Part shown: positions 8,413 to 14,948 of the stretch, one piece after another
How positions within the stretch are numbered: the stretch's first letter is position 1
Layout: each line of letters starts with the position of its first letter
Source: Oscillospiraceae bacterium
GTDB taxonomy: Bacteria; Bacillota; Clostridia; Oscillospirales; Ruminococcaceae
DNA length: 19,193 bases
Assembly (NCBI GenBank): GCA_009782665.1
Contig: WRIP01000010.1
Span: 1-19,193, forward strand
Direction: 5' to 3'
The notes under the pieces: model-generated
Databases searched by the model: none
What the model was told of the DNA's origin: nothing
What the model saw: the letters and a program-made list of their open reading frames with translations, nothing else
Program-made: the position numbers and the translations under genes

Positions 8413-9575
8413 GGCGAAGTAATGTTACTACGATTATGAAGAAAGAGTTTGCGCGGTTTTTCGGAGATAAGAGAATGCTCATCACCCTCTTTCTGCCGGG
8501 TATACTCATCTTCGTACTATATACCATCATGGGTAGTGCTATGACCGATATGCTCTCGCCAGATCCCGATATACCACCGACCGTTTATGTGGTCGATATA
8601 CCCCACTCTCTTGAAAAGGATTCACTCTGGAGCTGGTGTGAGATAATGAATGCTGTCGACCAATCTATGATTAAACAACAGATATCCGACAAACAGGCAG
8701 ACCTGTTAATTGTGTTCCCTGCCGACTTCGATGAGGCCGTAGCGCGATATGACGTAACCACGAAACTCGACGCTCCCAATATTGAGTTATATTATAATCC
8801 ACTGGAAATTAGTTCAAGCAATGCTTATGCCATTACCGTCTCGATTCTCGATTCGTATGAGGCAACTCTCGCCAACAAATTCGACCTCAACCGAGATATT
8901 GACGGAAATCTGGCAACCCCCGAGGAACTGTCTGCCAGCATAATCTCGATGCTGATGCCGATGCTCATCATCACCTTCCTGTTTTCAGGTACTGCCGGTA
9001 TCGGGACCGAATCCATTGCGGGAGAAAAGGAACGCGGAACGTTGGGCACACTCTTAGTATCCCCACTCAAACGCAGCGAGTTAGCACTCGGTAAGATTCT
9101 GAGTCTTGCTATCCTCTCATTTCTCATCGGTCTTGTCAGCTCAGTCTCCACCATTCTGTCGCTACCACGGCTCATAGGTGCTACCGATGCTATCAGTGTC
9201 GATATATATACTGTAAAGGAATATATACTATTGGCTCTAGTCATCCTATCGACGCTGCTGCTATTAGTCTCGCTAGTGACCTTAGTTTCTGCCTTTGCCA
9301 AATCGGTCAAGGAAGCCTCAACTGCTATAATGCCACTCATGATCGTCGTAATGGTTATTGGCGTATCGGGGATGTTCGGCTCAGCCTCATCCGGCAGTTG
9401 GTTCTACCTAATACCGATATATAATAGTGTCGAGAGTATGAGTGCGTTGTTTGCACTCGACTACTCTAGCCTCAATGTGGTTTTGGCAGTTATCTCAAAC
9501 GTAATTTACTGCTTCATTGCAAGCTTTATCCTGGCAAAAATGTTCAACAACGAGAAGGTAATCTTTTCCGGTTAA
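8409..9575 (+). CDS. natB: ABC-2 type permease, NatB type
   Basis: Membrane subunit of the NatA/NatB-type exporter, 388 residues. After a cytoplasmic start (IMKKEFARFFGDKRM) comes a first membrane span (about 25-45), a large external domain (about 50-175, typical of NatB and other ABC-2 exporters), then five spans from about 178 onward. AGEKERGTLGTLLVSPLKR, a cytoplasmic coupling-helix signature of ABC-2 permeases, lies between spans two and three. Its start overlaps the natA stop by four bases (ATGA at 8409-8412), so the two are translated together. A hairpin terminator follows about 65 bases after the stop. The family is known for Na+ or drug efflux; the true substrate is unknown here. Confidence 0.87.
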   Translation: MRRSNVTTIMKKEFARFFGDKRMLITLFLPGILIFVLYTIMGSAMTDMLSPDPDIPPTVYVVDIPHSLEKDSLWSWCEIMNAVDQSMIKQQISDKQADLLIVFPADFDEAVARYDVTTKLDAPNIELYYNPLEISSSNAYAITVSILDSYEATLANKFDLNRDIDGNLATPEELSASIISMLMPMLIITFLFSGTAGIGTESIAGEKERGTLGTLLVSPLKRSELALGKILSLAILSFLIGLVSSVSTILSLPRLIGATDAISVDIYTVKEYILLALVILSTLLLLVSLVTLVSAFAKSVKEASTAIMPLMIVVMVIGVSGMFGSASSGSWFYLIPIYNSVESMSALFALDYSSLNVVLAVISNVIYCFIASFILAKMFNNEKVIFSG

Positions 9576-9639
9576 CACTGGGTTAGAGTATCGAAAGAGG
9601 GTTGGAACCCGGCAGTAAGAGGCAGTGTAACTCTCATCT

Positions 9640-9696
9640 AAAGCGGTATAACATCCTATATATATTATATATGGATGGCTGAACAACCGCTTTTTT
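9640..9696 (+). terminator. Terminator of natAB operon
   Basis: AAAGCGGT (9640-9647) pairs with ACCGCTTT (9686-9693) and is followed by a run of T to 9696. Inside, CATCC and GGATG can pair around an AT-only palindrome (9656-9672), giving a long two-part hairpin. It points away from natB; on the opposite strand the T-run is short, so action on the convergent GNAT gene would be weaker. Confidence 0.75.
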
Positions 9697-9730
9697 CGTT
9701 TGGATGGTTTTTCCTTTCGTATCTATCCAC

Positions 9731-10243
9731 TCATTCCAAGCGGTAAAGGCGATAGTGAGATTTGAGAATACTGTCGCTGTCATCAACTTCATGATAGATA
9801 AACTGATTGTTCATCAGTATTCGTTTAGACGGAATATTGCGTTCATCCACCAACGCTGATAGATGGGGCTTGTCGGTCAGCGTAAAGAAAAACTCTATCG
9901 CCTTTTCTACTATCTGACTCATATAACCCCTCTTGGAAAAATTCTCATCGATAAAATATGCGATTTCAACTTCCCCGTTCAACTCGGGTTTTGGTCCGAA
10001 TCCGCAGATACCAATCAATTGATTAGTCTCTGTTCTAACTGCCATGATAAAGGGAATCTGTTCCGGATCCGCTTTTTCATAACCGTTTATAGAATATGAT
10101 ATGAGGTCTTTAACCTGTGACAAATCCATCTTCCAGTCATCCATCCACCTGAGCACGAACTGTTGGTTGCATATCCGGTGGAAATCAACAGTATCCTGTA
10201 GTGTTAGTTCATCAGCGATTAACCCGTTTACCTTAAAAAACAC
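9731..10243 (-). CDS. GNAT-family N-acetyltransferase (RimJ/RimL-like)
   Basis: Probably transfers an acetyl group from acetyl-CoA to an amine; the acceptor is unknown. The fold is seen in the early strand KVNGLIADELTLQD, a middle strand VRTETNQLIGICGFG, motif A VEIAYFIDENFSKRGYMSQI with the pyrophosphate-binding KRGYMS (a form of R/Q-x-x-G-x-G/A), and the later ALVDERNIPSKRILMNNQF, matching the N-x-x-S-x-x-h-h-x-x-x-G/N-F pattern. I prefer the GTG at 10241-10243, because GAGGAG lies seven bases upstream. The in-frame ATG at 10256-10258 would add five residues but has no good ribosome binding site. It stands alone after the oxidoreductase terminator and converges on natAB. The RimJ/RimL label reflects general similarity, not evidence that it acts on ribosomal proteins. 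Confidence 0.88.
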   Translation of the reverse strand: MFFKVNGLIADELTLQDTVDFHRICNQQFVLRWMDDWKMDLSQVKDLISYSINGYEKADPEQIPFIMAVRTETNQLIGICGFGPKPELNGEVEIAYFIDENFSKRGYMSQIVEKAIEFFFTLTDKPHLSALVDERNIPSKRILMNNQFIYHEVDDSDSILKSHYRLYRLE

Positions 10244-10264
10244 GCTGTTACTCCTCATCCTAAG

Positions 10265-10294
10265 AATATATACTATCTAGTGAAAACAAAACAA
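10265..10294 (-). promoter_or_regulatory. Weak candidate promoter of the GNAT gene
   Basis: On the minus strand TTGTTT (10289-10294), an 18-base spacer and TATATT (10265-10270). The -35 lies in the U-tract of the upstream terminator. The predicted leader before the GTG start would be short (about 15 bases). Confidence 0.3.
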
Positions 10295-10321
10295 GCTGCA
10301 AAGAGAACCCGCTCTTTCAGC
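10283..10321 (-). terminator. Terminator of the oxidoreductase operon
   Basis: On the minus strand a stem of CTGAAAGAG-type sequence, formed by 10312-10321 pairing with 10295-10305 (one bulged base, six-base loop), is followed by a U-rich tract (10283-10294). It lies about 50 bases after the gamma-subunit stop and closes the operon. Confidence 0.75.
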
Positions 10322-10371
10322 CTGTCTTTCCTATGTCAGATAAATCGACGTCCTTTCAATCTATCCATTGT

Positions 10372-10902
10372 TCATATACTGCTACCGAGTGCGATAGCTG
10401 TTAGGTTTAGGTTAATCAATGACTCTCTTGAGCTTGAGACACTCAGCTTCATGCCAGAAGAAATATCGGCTTCATCAAACAACGCAATCTCACTGAACAG
10501 CTTTCCCAAAAGTATCATATTTGCTAGGCCTGTCAGTTGTTTCTGTTGAGCTAGTGTGGTCGCAGCAATATCTATTCTCGTAATGTCATCTCGATTTGAC
10601 TCTCTTATGATGAGAGAACTATCAATGATTGCCAATCCGTTCTCCGATACGCTATCGATGAATCGGTCAAAGGACGGCGCATTCATTGCGACCAAAATAT
10701 CCGGGTTGGTTACTATCGGGGAACCTATCTTCCGGTCGCTTATGACCACGGCACAGTTAGAGGTACCACCTCTTGTCTCAGGTCCGTATGACGGCAACCA
10801 GGACAGTTCATATCCTTTACCGAGTGCGGTGTTTGCCAATACCCTACCGGCAAAGAGCACTCCCTGTCCGCCGAATCCAGCAAAAAGTACCTGCTTAATC
10901 AT
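10372..10902 (-). CDS. 2-oxoacid:ferredoxin oxidoreductase, gamma subunit
   Basis: Gamma subunit of a CoA-dependent 2-oxoacid:ferredoxin oxidoreductase, which turns a 2-oxoacid plus CoA into acyl-CoA, CO2 and reduced ferredoxin. The 176-residue protein has the family signatures GFGGQGVLFAGRVL (from residue 9) and SYGPETRGGTSNCAVVIS (from 38). It is the last gene of the operon; its ATG lies inside the end of the beta-subunit gene (overlap 10895-10902), implying coupled translation. It corresponds to KorC/VorC-type subunits. The substrate (2-oxoglutarate, branched-chain 2-oxoacid or other) cannot be fixed from this subunit. Confidence 0.93.
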   Translation of the reverse strand: MIKQVLFAGFGGQGVLFAGRVLANTALGKGYELSWLPSYGPETRGGTSNCAVVISDRKIGSPIVTNPDILVAMNAPSFDRFIDSVSENGLAIIDSSLIIRESNRDDITRIDIAATTLAQQKQLTGLANMILLGKLFSEIALFDEADISSGMKLSVSSSRESLINLNLTAIALGSSI

Positions 10903-11650
10903 GGCTGGGTCCCTCCGTCCTGTCTTTATATACTCCGAGTGGGAAGGTCGGGTAGATATCCTGTTCTATCCAGTCGAGTGCTTCTTTGGGTGACATACCC
11001 CAGTGTGTTGGACAGCTGAACAGTATCTCGACAATCGAGAATCCTTTACCCTCTAGTTGATTCGTAAATGCTTTCTTTATCGCACGCTTGGTAGCAATGA
11101 TACCAGCGGGATTGTTCACCGCTACCCTCACTGCATAGGTGGTACCTTCAAGTGTCGAAAGCATCTCTGAAACCGCTACCGGATAACCGGCTAGTTTAGG
11201 ATTCCTCCCGTAGGGGGTAGTCTGAGTGACCTGATCCACAATAGTGGTCGGAGCCATCTGACCTCCGGTCATACCATAGATGGCATTGTTGACAAAGATG
11301 ACGGTGATGTTTTCGCTGCGGGTAGCTGCGTGAATAGTCTCAGCCGTTCCAATGGCAGCTAGATCTCCATCACCCTGGTAGGTGAATACAATATTGTCGG
11401 GTCGGGCACGCTTGAGACCGGTTGCGACTGCAGGCGCTCTACCATGTGGAGCCTGTATCATATCACAGTTGAAATAGTTATATGCAAAGACGGCACATCC
11501 CACCGGAGCCACCCCGACGGTTCTACCTTCGATATCCAGCTCATCTATAGTTTCTGCCACAAGTCGGTGTATAATTCCATGGGTACAACCGGGACAATAG
11601 TGCATTTGGACATCGGTCAATGCATGCGGTTTCTTGTATACAACCTCCAT
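10895..11650 (-). CDS. 2-oxoacid:ferredoxin oxidoreductase, beta subunit (TPP-binding)
   Basis: Carries thiamine diphosphate and one [4Fe-4S] cluster at the active site. The TPP motif runs from GDGD (93-96) to NNAIYGMTGGQ (121-131). C19 and C22 in CPGC, C52 in VGCAVF and C212 in FSCPTHWG match the four cysteines that ligate the internal cluster in this family. The length of 251 residues fits KorB/VorA-type beta subunits. Its ATG overlaps the alpha-subunit stop by one base (TAATG at 11650), so the two chains are probably made in equal amounts. It overlaps the gamma-subunit gene at its other end. Confidence 0.94.
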   Translation of the reverse strand: MEVVYKKPHALTDVQMHYCPGCTHGIIHRLVAETIDELDIEGRTVGVAPVGCAVFAYNYFNCDMIQAPHGRAPAVATGLKRARPDNIVFTYQGDGDLAAIGTAETIHAATRSENITVIFVNNAIYGMTGGQMAPTTIVDQVTQTTPYGRNPKLAGYPVAVSEMLSTLEGTTYAVRVAVNNPAGIIATKRAIKKAFTNQLEGKGFSIVEILFSCPTHWGMSPKEALDWIEQDIYPTFPLGVYKDRTEGPSHD

Positions 11651-12714
11651 TACTTCACCCCTCCTGTCAGCTCAAGCAGCTGATTGATTATCTCTTGTTG
11701 TGTCGGGAGTATTCCACCGTTTCTGCCATAGAAATGCACCGGAATCTTTCCGTTTACTGCCAATCTCACGTCCTCTACCATCTGTCCATGGCTCATCTCA
11801 ACCACCAGTATCTGCTCGAGTTGTTCGGCTGCAGATTCAATAGCTGCGGTCGGGAAAGGCCAGAGGGTTACCGGTCTTATGAGCCCTGCCTTTACTCCCT
11901 GTTCTCTCAACACATCGATAGCCGCTCCTGACACCCTGGCTGCCGCACCGTATGCGACAACAGCGACCGAGGCATCCTCCATCAGGTAGCTGTCTGCTAC
12001 TGCATGAAGACGTCTAATCTCATTGTACCGTTGTTCACGCTCGTTATTCTTTTCTTCCAGTTCGCTCGCTTCGAGATACAAACTATTGACAATATTATGC
12101 TCTCGCTTAAAACCGTGTCCGGTTAACGCCCAGGGCTTGTCTATATATTTAGGTTTTCTTTCCGGGAAGATGACCGGTTCCATCATCTGTCCGAGTAGAC
12201 CATCCGATAGTATGATAGCCGGTATTCGGTACTGCTCTGCCAATTCGAAGCCGTCGAACACCATATCCACCATCTCCTGAATGGATGATGGTGCAAATAC
12301 CAAGGCATGTGCTCCTCCGTGACCGAGTCCTCTCGTCGCCTGCCAGTAATCTGCCTGTGAGGGTTGAATGCCTCCCAAACCCGGACCGGCACGTTGCACG
12401 TTGACTATGAGGCAGGGGATATCCGAACCTGCCATGTATGAGATACACTCGGTTTTAAGACTGATGCCGGGTGAAGAAGATGAGGTCATTGCACGTACAC
12501 CGGCTGCGGATGCTCCCAGCACCATATTAGCAGCTGCAATCTCACTCTCTGCCTGCAGATACACTCCACCTTCTATCTTGGGTAGTCGTTTAGACATATA
12601 TGCTGCGACTTCGGTTTGAGGGGTTATGGGATAACCAAAGAAATGTATACAGCCGGCGAGTATCGCCGCTTCGGCAACCGCTTCATTACCCTTCATCAAT
12701 AATCTCTCTGCCAT
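11650..12714 (-). CDS. vorB: 2-oxoacid:ferredoxin oxidoreductase, alpha subunit (VorB-like)
   Basis: Alpha subunit containing the pyrimidine (PP) domain that cradles thiamine diphosphate, plus the transketolase C-terminal-like domain. The sequence MKGNEAVAEAAILAGC, FGYPITPQTEVAAYM, QAESEIAAANMVLGAS, MTSSSSPGISLKTE and GPGLGGIQPSQADYWQATRG follows closely what I know of proteins annotated VorB (3-methyl-2-oxobutanoate dehydrogenase) in Clostridia. 2-Oxoglutarate (Kor) is the main alternative, since the two groups are hard to separate by eye. The length is 354 residues. It starts in a TAATG overlap with the ferredoxin stop (12714) and ends in a TAATG overlap with the beta gene. AGAGGAAAAG precedes the ATG. 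Confidence 0.92.
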   Translation of the reverse strand: MAERLLMKGNEAVAEAAILAGCIHFFGYPITPQTEVAAYMSKRLPKIEGGVYLQAESEIAAANMVLGASAAGVRAMTSSSSPGISLKTECISYMAGSDIPCLIVNVQRAGPGLGGIQPSQADYWQATRGLGHGGAHALVFAPSSIQEMVDMVFDGFELAEQYRIPAIILSDGLLGQMMEPVIFPERKPKYIDKPWALTGHGFKREHNIVNSLYLEASELEEKNNEREQRYNEIRRLHAVADSYLMEDASVAVVAYGAAARVSGAAIDVLREQGVKAGLIRPVTLWPFPTAAIESAAEQLEQILVVEMSHGQMVEDVRLAVNGKIPVHFYGRNGGILPTQQEIINQLLELTGGVK

Positions 12715-12935
12715 TAATCTTTTCCTCTTTCAACGGTTATTGCCACATCCGGGCAGACTAGAGCACAGACACTACATCCGGTACAGTTCTCGGGAGAAAC
12801 TACCACTGCCGGATGGTATCCTTTGGCGTTCAACGTCTCAGTCGCGATGGCGATGACCTTGTTGCTACAAAACTCAAAGCAGAGTGCACAACCCTGACAG
12901 CGCCCTTCATCTATATGTATCCTTCCTTTTGCCAT
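12714..12935 (-). CDS. 2[4Fe-4S] ferredoxin subunit of the oxidoreductase
   Basis: Small electron-transfer subunit (73 residues) that carries electrons from the TPP site toward external ferredoxin. Two cluster motifs are seen: CQGCALCFEFC, with serine where proline usually follows the fourth cysteine, and CTGCSVCALVCP. There are two adjacent in-frame ATG codons; I chose the second (12933-12935) because AAAGGAG then lies at a usual distance of five bases, against two for the first. Its stop overlaps the alpha-subunit start. It corresponds to KorD/VorD delta subunits. Confidence 0.92.
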   Translation of the reverse strand: MAKGRIHIDEGRCQGCALCFEFCSNKVIAIATETLNAKGYHPAVVVSPENCTGCSVCALVCPDVAITVERGKD

Positions 12936-12951
12936 CATATCTCCTTTATCT

Positions 12952-13611
12952 CTATTCCCAGGGAAGCTTCACAAATCGTGATATATGCCAGTAATTATCC
13001 CGGGATATTTCTTGAATCGACAATGTCGCAATGAGCGGTAACTCCAGGTATTCCGACAACCGTGTGCTAAACTCTTCACTTCGCTCGATATCTGCCAGTG
13101 TGGTATATCCGGCTAGGTTTGAGCTGTTGACTAGACCTGTTACCTTCTGTCTACTGCTAATCTCTATCGCCTCGACATGCCGTCTCACATCCTCTATACT
13201 GCCTGTCTGTGGTCGGTAGATGCTAAAGAGATAGATGACATCAAGACCATTCACCGCTTCAAAGTCCTGCCAAAACCGTCCAAGAGCAACGGCTCCGACG
13301 TCGTCACCTCCGACATCGATTATGACCTGTCTATCCGATCGTATCACTGCCGATATTTCTCGAGATACTGAAGGTGTCTCAATGAGTGAGTTGGCATACT
13401 GGGAGTTAATGACCGATACCCCTTCTGCTGTTAGCATCTCACTAAAATCCGAAGTGATGAAATATGGGTTGACGATATCCAGGTCGATTAACACGACCTC
13501 CTGCTCGGTGTTTTTTGTGTGCAATGCCAGATTAAGGGCGAAGTTGGTTTTTCCGCAACCGTAATGCCCGGTAATGGCGACTACTCGTTTCAGATAATTA
13601 AACCGGTCCAA
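12952..13611 (-). CDS. P-loop ATPase (ParA/MinD/CobB-like) in the oxidoreductase operon
   Basis: A 219-residue soluble nucleotide-binding protein of the SIMIBI class by appearance. Walker A is GHYGCGKT (15-22) with the following NFALNLAL helix; VVLIDLDIVNPYF (from 39) resembles the switch I region; VIIDVGGDDVGA (about 95-106) is the Walker B strand with a GGDD turn; and GLVNSSNLAGYTT looks like a base-contacting strand. No CxxC of Mrp/Nbp35-type scaffolds is present. The exact role is unknown. Its place directly before ferredoxin and oxidoreductase genes, an arrangement I recall from other Clostridia, suggests assembly or regulation of the enzyme, but this is inference. Translation starts at TTG (13609-13611), supported by AGGAG six bases upstream and by the P-loop lying just after. 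Confidence 0.85.
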   Translation of the reverse strand: MDRFNYLKRVVAITGHYGCGKTNFALNLALHTKNTEQEVVLIDLDIVNPYFITSDFSEMLTAEGVSVINSQYANSLIETPSVSREISAVIRSDRQVIIDVGGDDVGAVALGRFWQDFEAVNGLDVIYLFSIYRPQTGSIEDVRRHVEAIEISSRQKVTGLVNSSNLAGYTTLADIERSEEFSTRLSEYLELPLIATLSIQEISRDNYWHISRFVKLPWE

Positions 13612-13631
13612 TTTTATCTCCTGTCAAACAG

Positions 13632-14822
13632 CTAGATTACTATCTCTGTCTTTTGGACTATCTTACTCTCATCGATGGTATATAGACCCGGTCTTTCATC
13701 GAGTTGAACATATCCGTCAACTATCTGCGGTGGATTCTTCAGTGGCGAGATGAACCCCGGTACTGTGCGCATCAGATACTCAAAACAGGGAGAAATATCT
13801 GGAGCCATTGCTGCGGTAACCGAAAGGATAGGCATCAACGACATACCATGCGGAGCGAATTTTACTCCGTACAGCTCACACAGTTCTCCGACAAACTTCG
13901 TCTCGGAGATACCTCCAAACATTTCGGGTTCGGGTTGATAGAAATCTATAACATTTTGTTTGAGGAACTCATGTAGTTCAAATCGGTTTAGCAATTTTTC
14001 ACCTGTCGCTATCTTGATGTCGGTTTTATCCTTGAGCATCTTGAAAGCTTCAATCCTATCAGCTCTGAGTGGCTCTTCAATGAAGTATGGATTAACTTCT
14101 TCCAGTCTCTTAAACATATCTAAACAATATGTCAAATCCCAGGATGCCCAGGCATCGAACATAATATTAGTATCCGCGCCAACCGCCTCTCTGACGGTAT
14201 GAGCCAATGCTAGGTTTTTATCAATGCCTTCATTACCAGAGCCGGGACCATATTTGAAAAACCATTTCTGCCCCCAAACTCCCATTTCCTTGACCTTTAC
14301 AGCCCACTCTTTAACCTGTGATAGATCCTCAGTAACGCAACCTAGTGTACTGATATATGGTTGAATGCGTGTACGACCTCCTCCGAGTAAACGGAAGGTT
14401 GGTAGCCCTGCTACCTTTCCCTGAAGATCCCAGAGGGCATTATCGATAGCCGCTATGGAAGCCATCCAAACTCCAGTTCTCGCATACTGTGCATATCGGT
14501 CGCATTTATCTCTTATGGTTCTGATTTCGAGGGGATTCATACCAATTAGGAAAGGTCTGAATATTTTTAAAACACCTTCTACCTGCATAAATTGATTCAC
14601 TGGTATGTGAATACCGCTGATTCCCTCGTCGGTCATAATCTCAATCATTATGTTTTTGGCAAACCCTGCTTCGGGATCCAGATGTACCGATTGAGAATGT
14701 CTTACAGGGGTTCCGTTGTATTCATCATAGTAGTGTAAAGGGGTAGTCTGTAGATCGATAAGGGGCCACTCAGGGGTAAACTCGGTCTTAAGCACATATG
14801 CTTTAATATCTGTAATCTTCAT
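13632..14822 (-). CDS. Mandelate racemase/muconate lactonizing family enzyme (sugar-acid dehydratase-like)
   Basis: Enolase-superfamily enzyme, 396 residues, probably abstracting a proton next to a carboxylate in a sugar acid and removing water to give a 2-keto-3-deoxy acid. An N-terminal capping domain (1 to about 130) precedes a beta-barrel domain. Seen: the KWFFKYG segment (186-192) with candidate base lysines, metal ligands D223 (MFDAWASWD), E249 (FIEEPL) and E275 (ATGEK), and H325 in APHGMSLMP. The KWFFKYGPGSG and FDAWASWD segments recall the rhamnonate dehydratase subgroup; the true substrate is unknown. The position usually holding the Asp of the His-Asp dyad reads Glu298 (QPEPEMFGG). 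The gene has its own promoter, GAGGAG six bases before the ATG, and only 20 bases to the P-loop ATPase, so it probably leads the oxidoreductase operon. Confidence 0.88.
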   Translation of the reverse strand: MKITDIKAYVLKTEFTPEWPLIDLQTTPLHYYDEYNGTPVRHSQSVHLDPEAGFAKNIMIEIMTDEGISGIHIPVNQFMQVEGVLKIFRPFLIGMNPLEIRTIRDKCDRYAQYARTGVWMASIAAIDNALWDLQGKVAGLPTFRLLGGGRTRIQPYISTLGCVTEDLSQVKEWAVKVKEMGVWGQKWFFKYGPGSGNEGIDKNLALAHTVREAVGADTNIMFDAWASWDLTYCLDMFKRLEEVNPYFIEEPLRADRIEAFKMLKDKTDIKIATGEKLLNRFELHEFLKQNVIDFYQPEPEMFGGISETKFVGELCELYGVKFAPHGMSLMPILSVTAAMAPDISPCFEYLMRTVPGFISPLKNPPQIVDGYVQLDERPGLYTIDESKIVQKTEIVI

Positions 14823-14854
14823 GTCTTACTCCTCATTTAATGTATTTGACTACT

Positions 14855-14883
14855 ATTTTACTGCGAGTGAAGTATAAAGACAA
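14855..14883 (-). promoter_or_regulatory. Promoter of the dehydratase-oxidoreductase operon
   Basis: On the minus strand TTGTCT (14878-14883), a 17-base spacer and TAAAAT (14855-14860). The -35 box lies in the U-rich tail of the preceding terminator. The leader would be about 25-30 bases. Confidence 0.6.
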
Positions 14884-14920
14884 CAGCACCGCTTTTATGT
14901 GACCATAAACGGCGGTGCTG
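14878..14920 (-). terminator. Terminator of the ispH-rpsA operon
   Basis: CAGCACCGC (14884-14892) pairs with GCGGTGCTG (14912-14920), and an inner TTTATG/CATAAA stem (14894-14899 with 14904-14909) closes on a TGAC loop. Read on the minus strand it is followed by a moderately U-rich tract (TTGTCTTTAT). The plus strand also has a short T-run, but no plus-strand gene ends here. Confidence 0.75.
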
Positions 14921-14948
14921 GTACTTTTATATACCTGTAGGATGAAGA

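Noticed and set aside
9576..9639. Possible small gene or second hairpin (CTGGGTT with AACCCGG) after natB
   Set aside because: No start with a ribosome binding site and reasonable length is visible, and the hairpin is imperfect with a long loop. The region seems to be only the path to the terminator at 9640.
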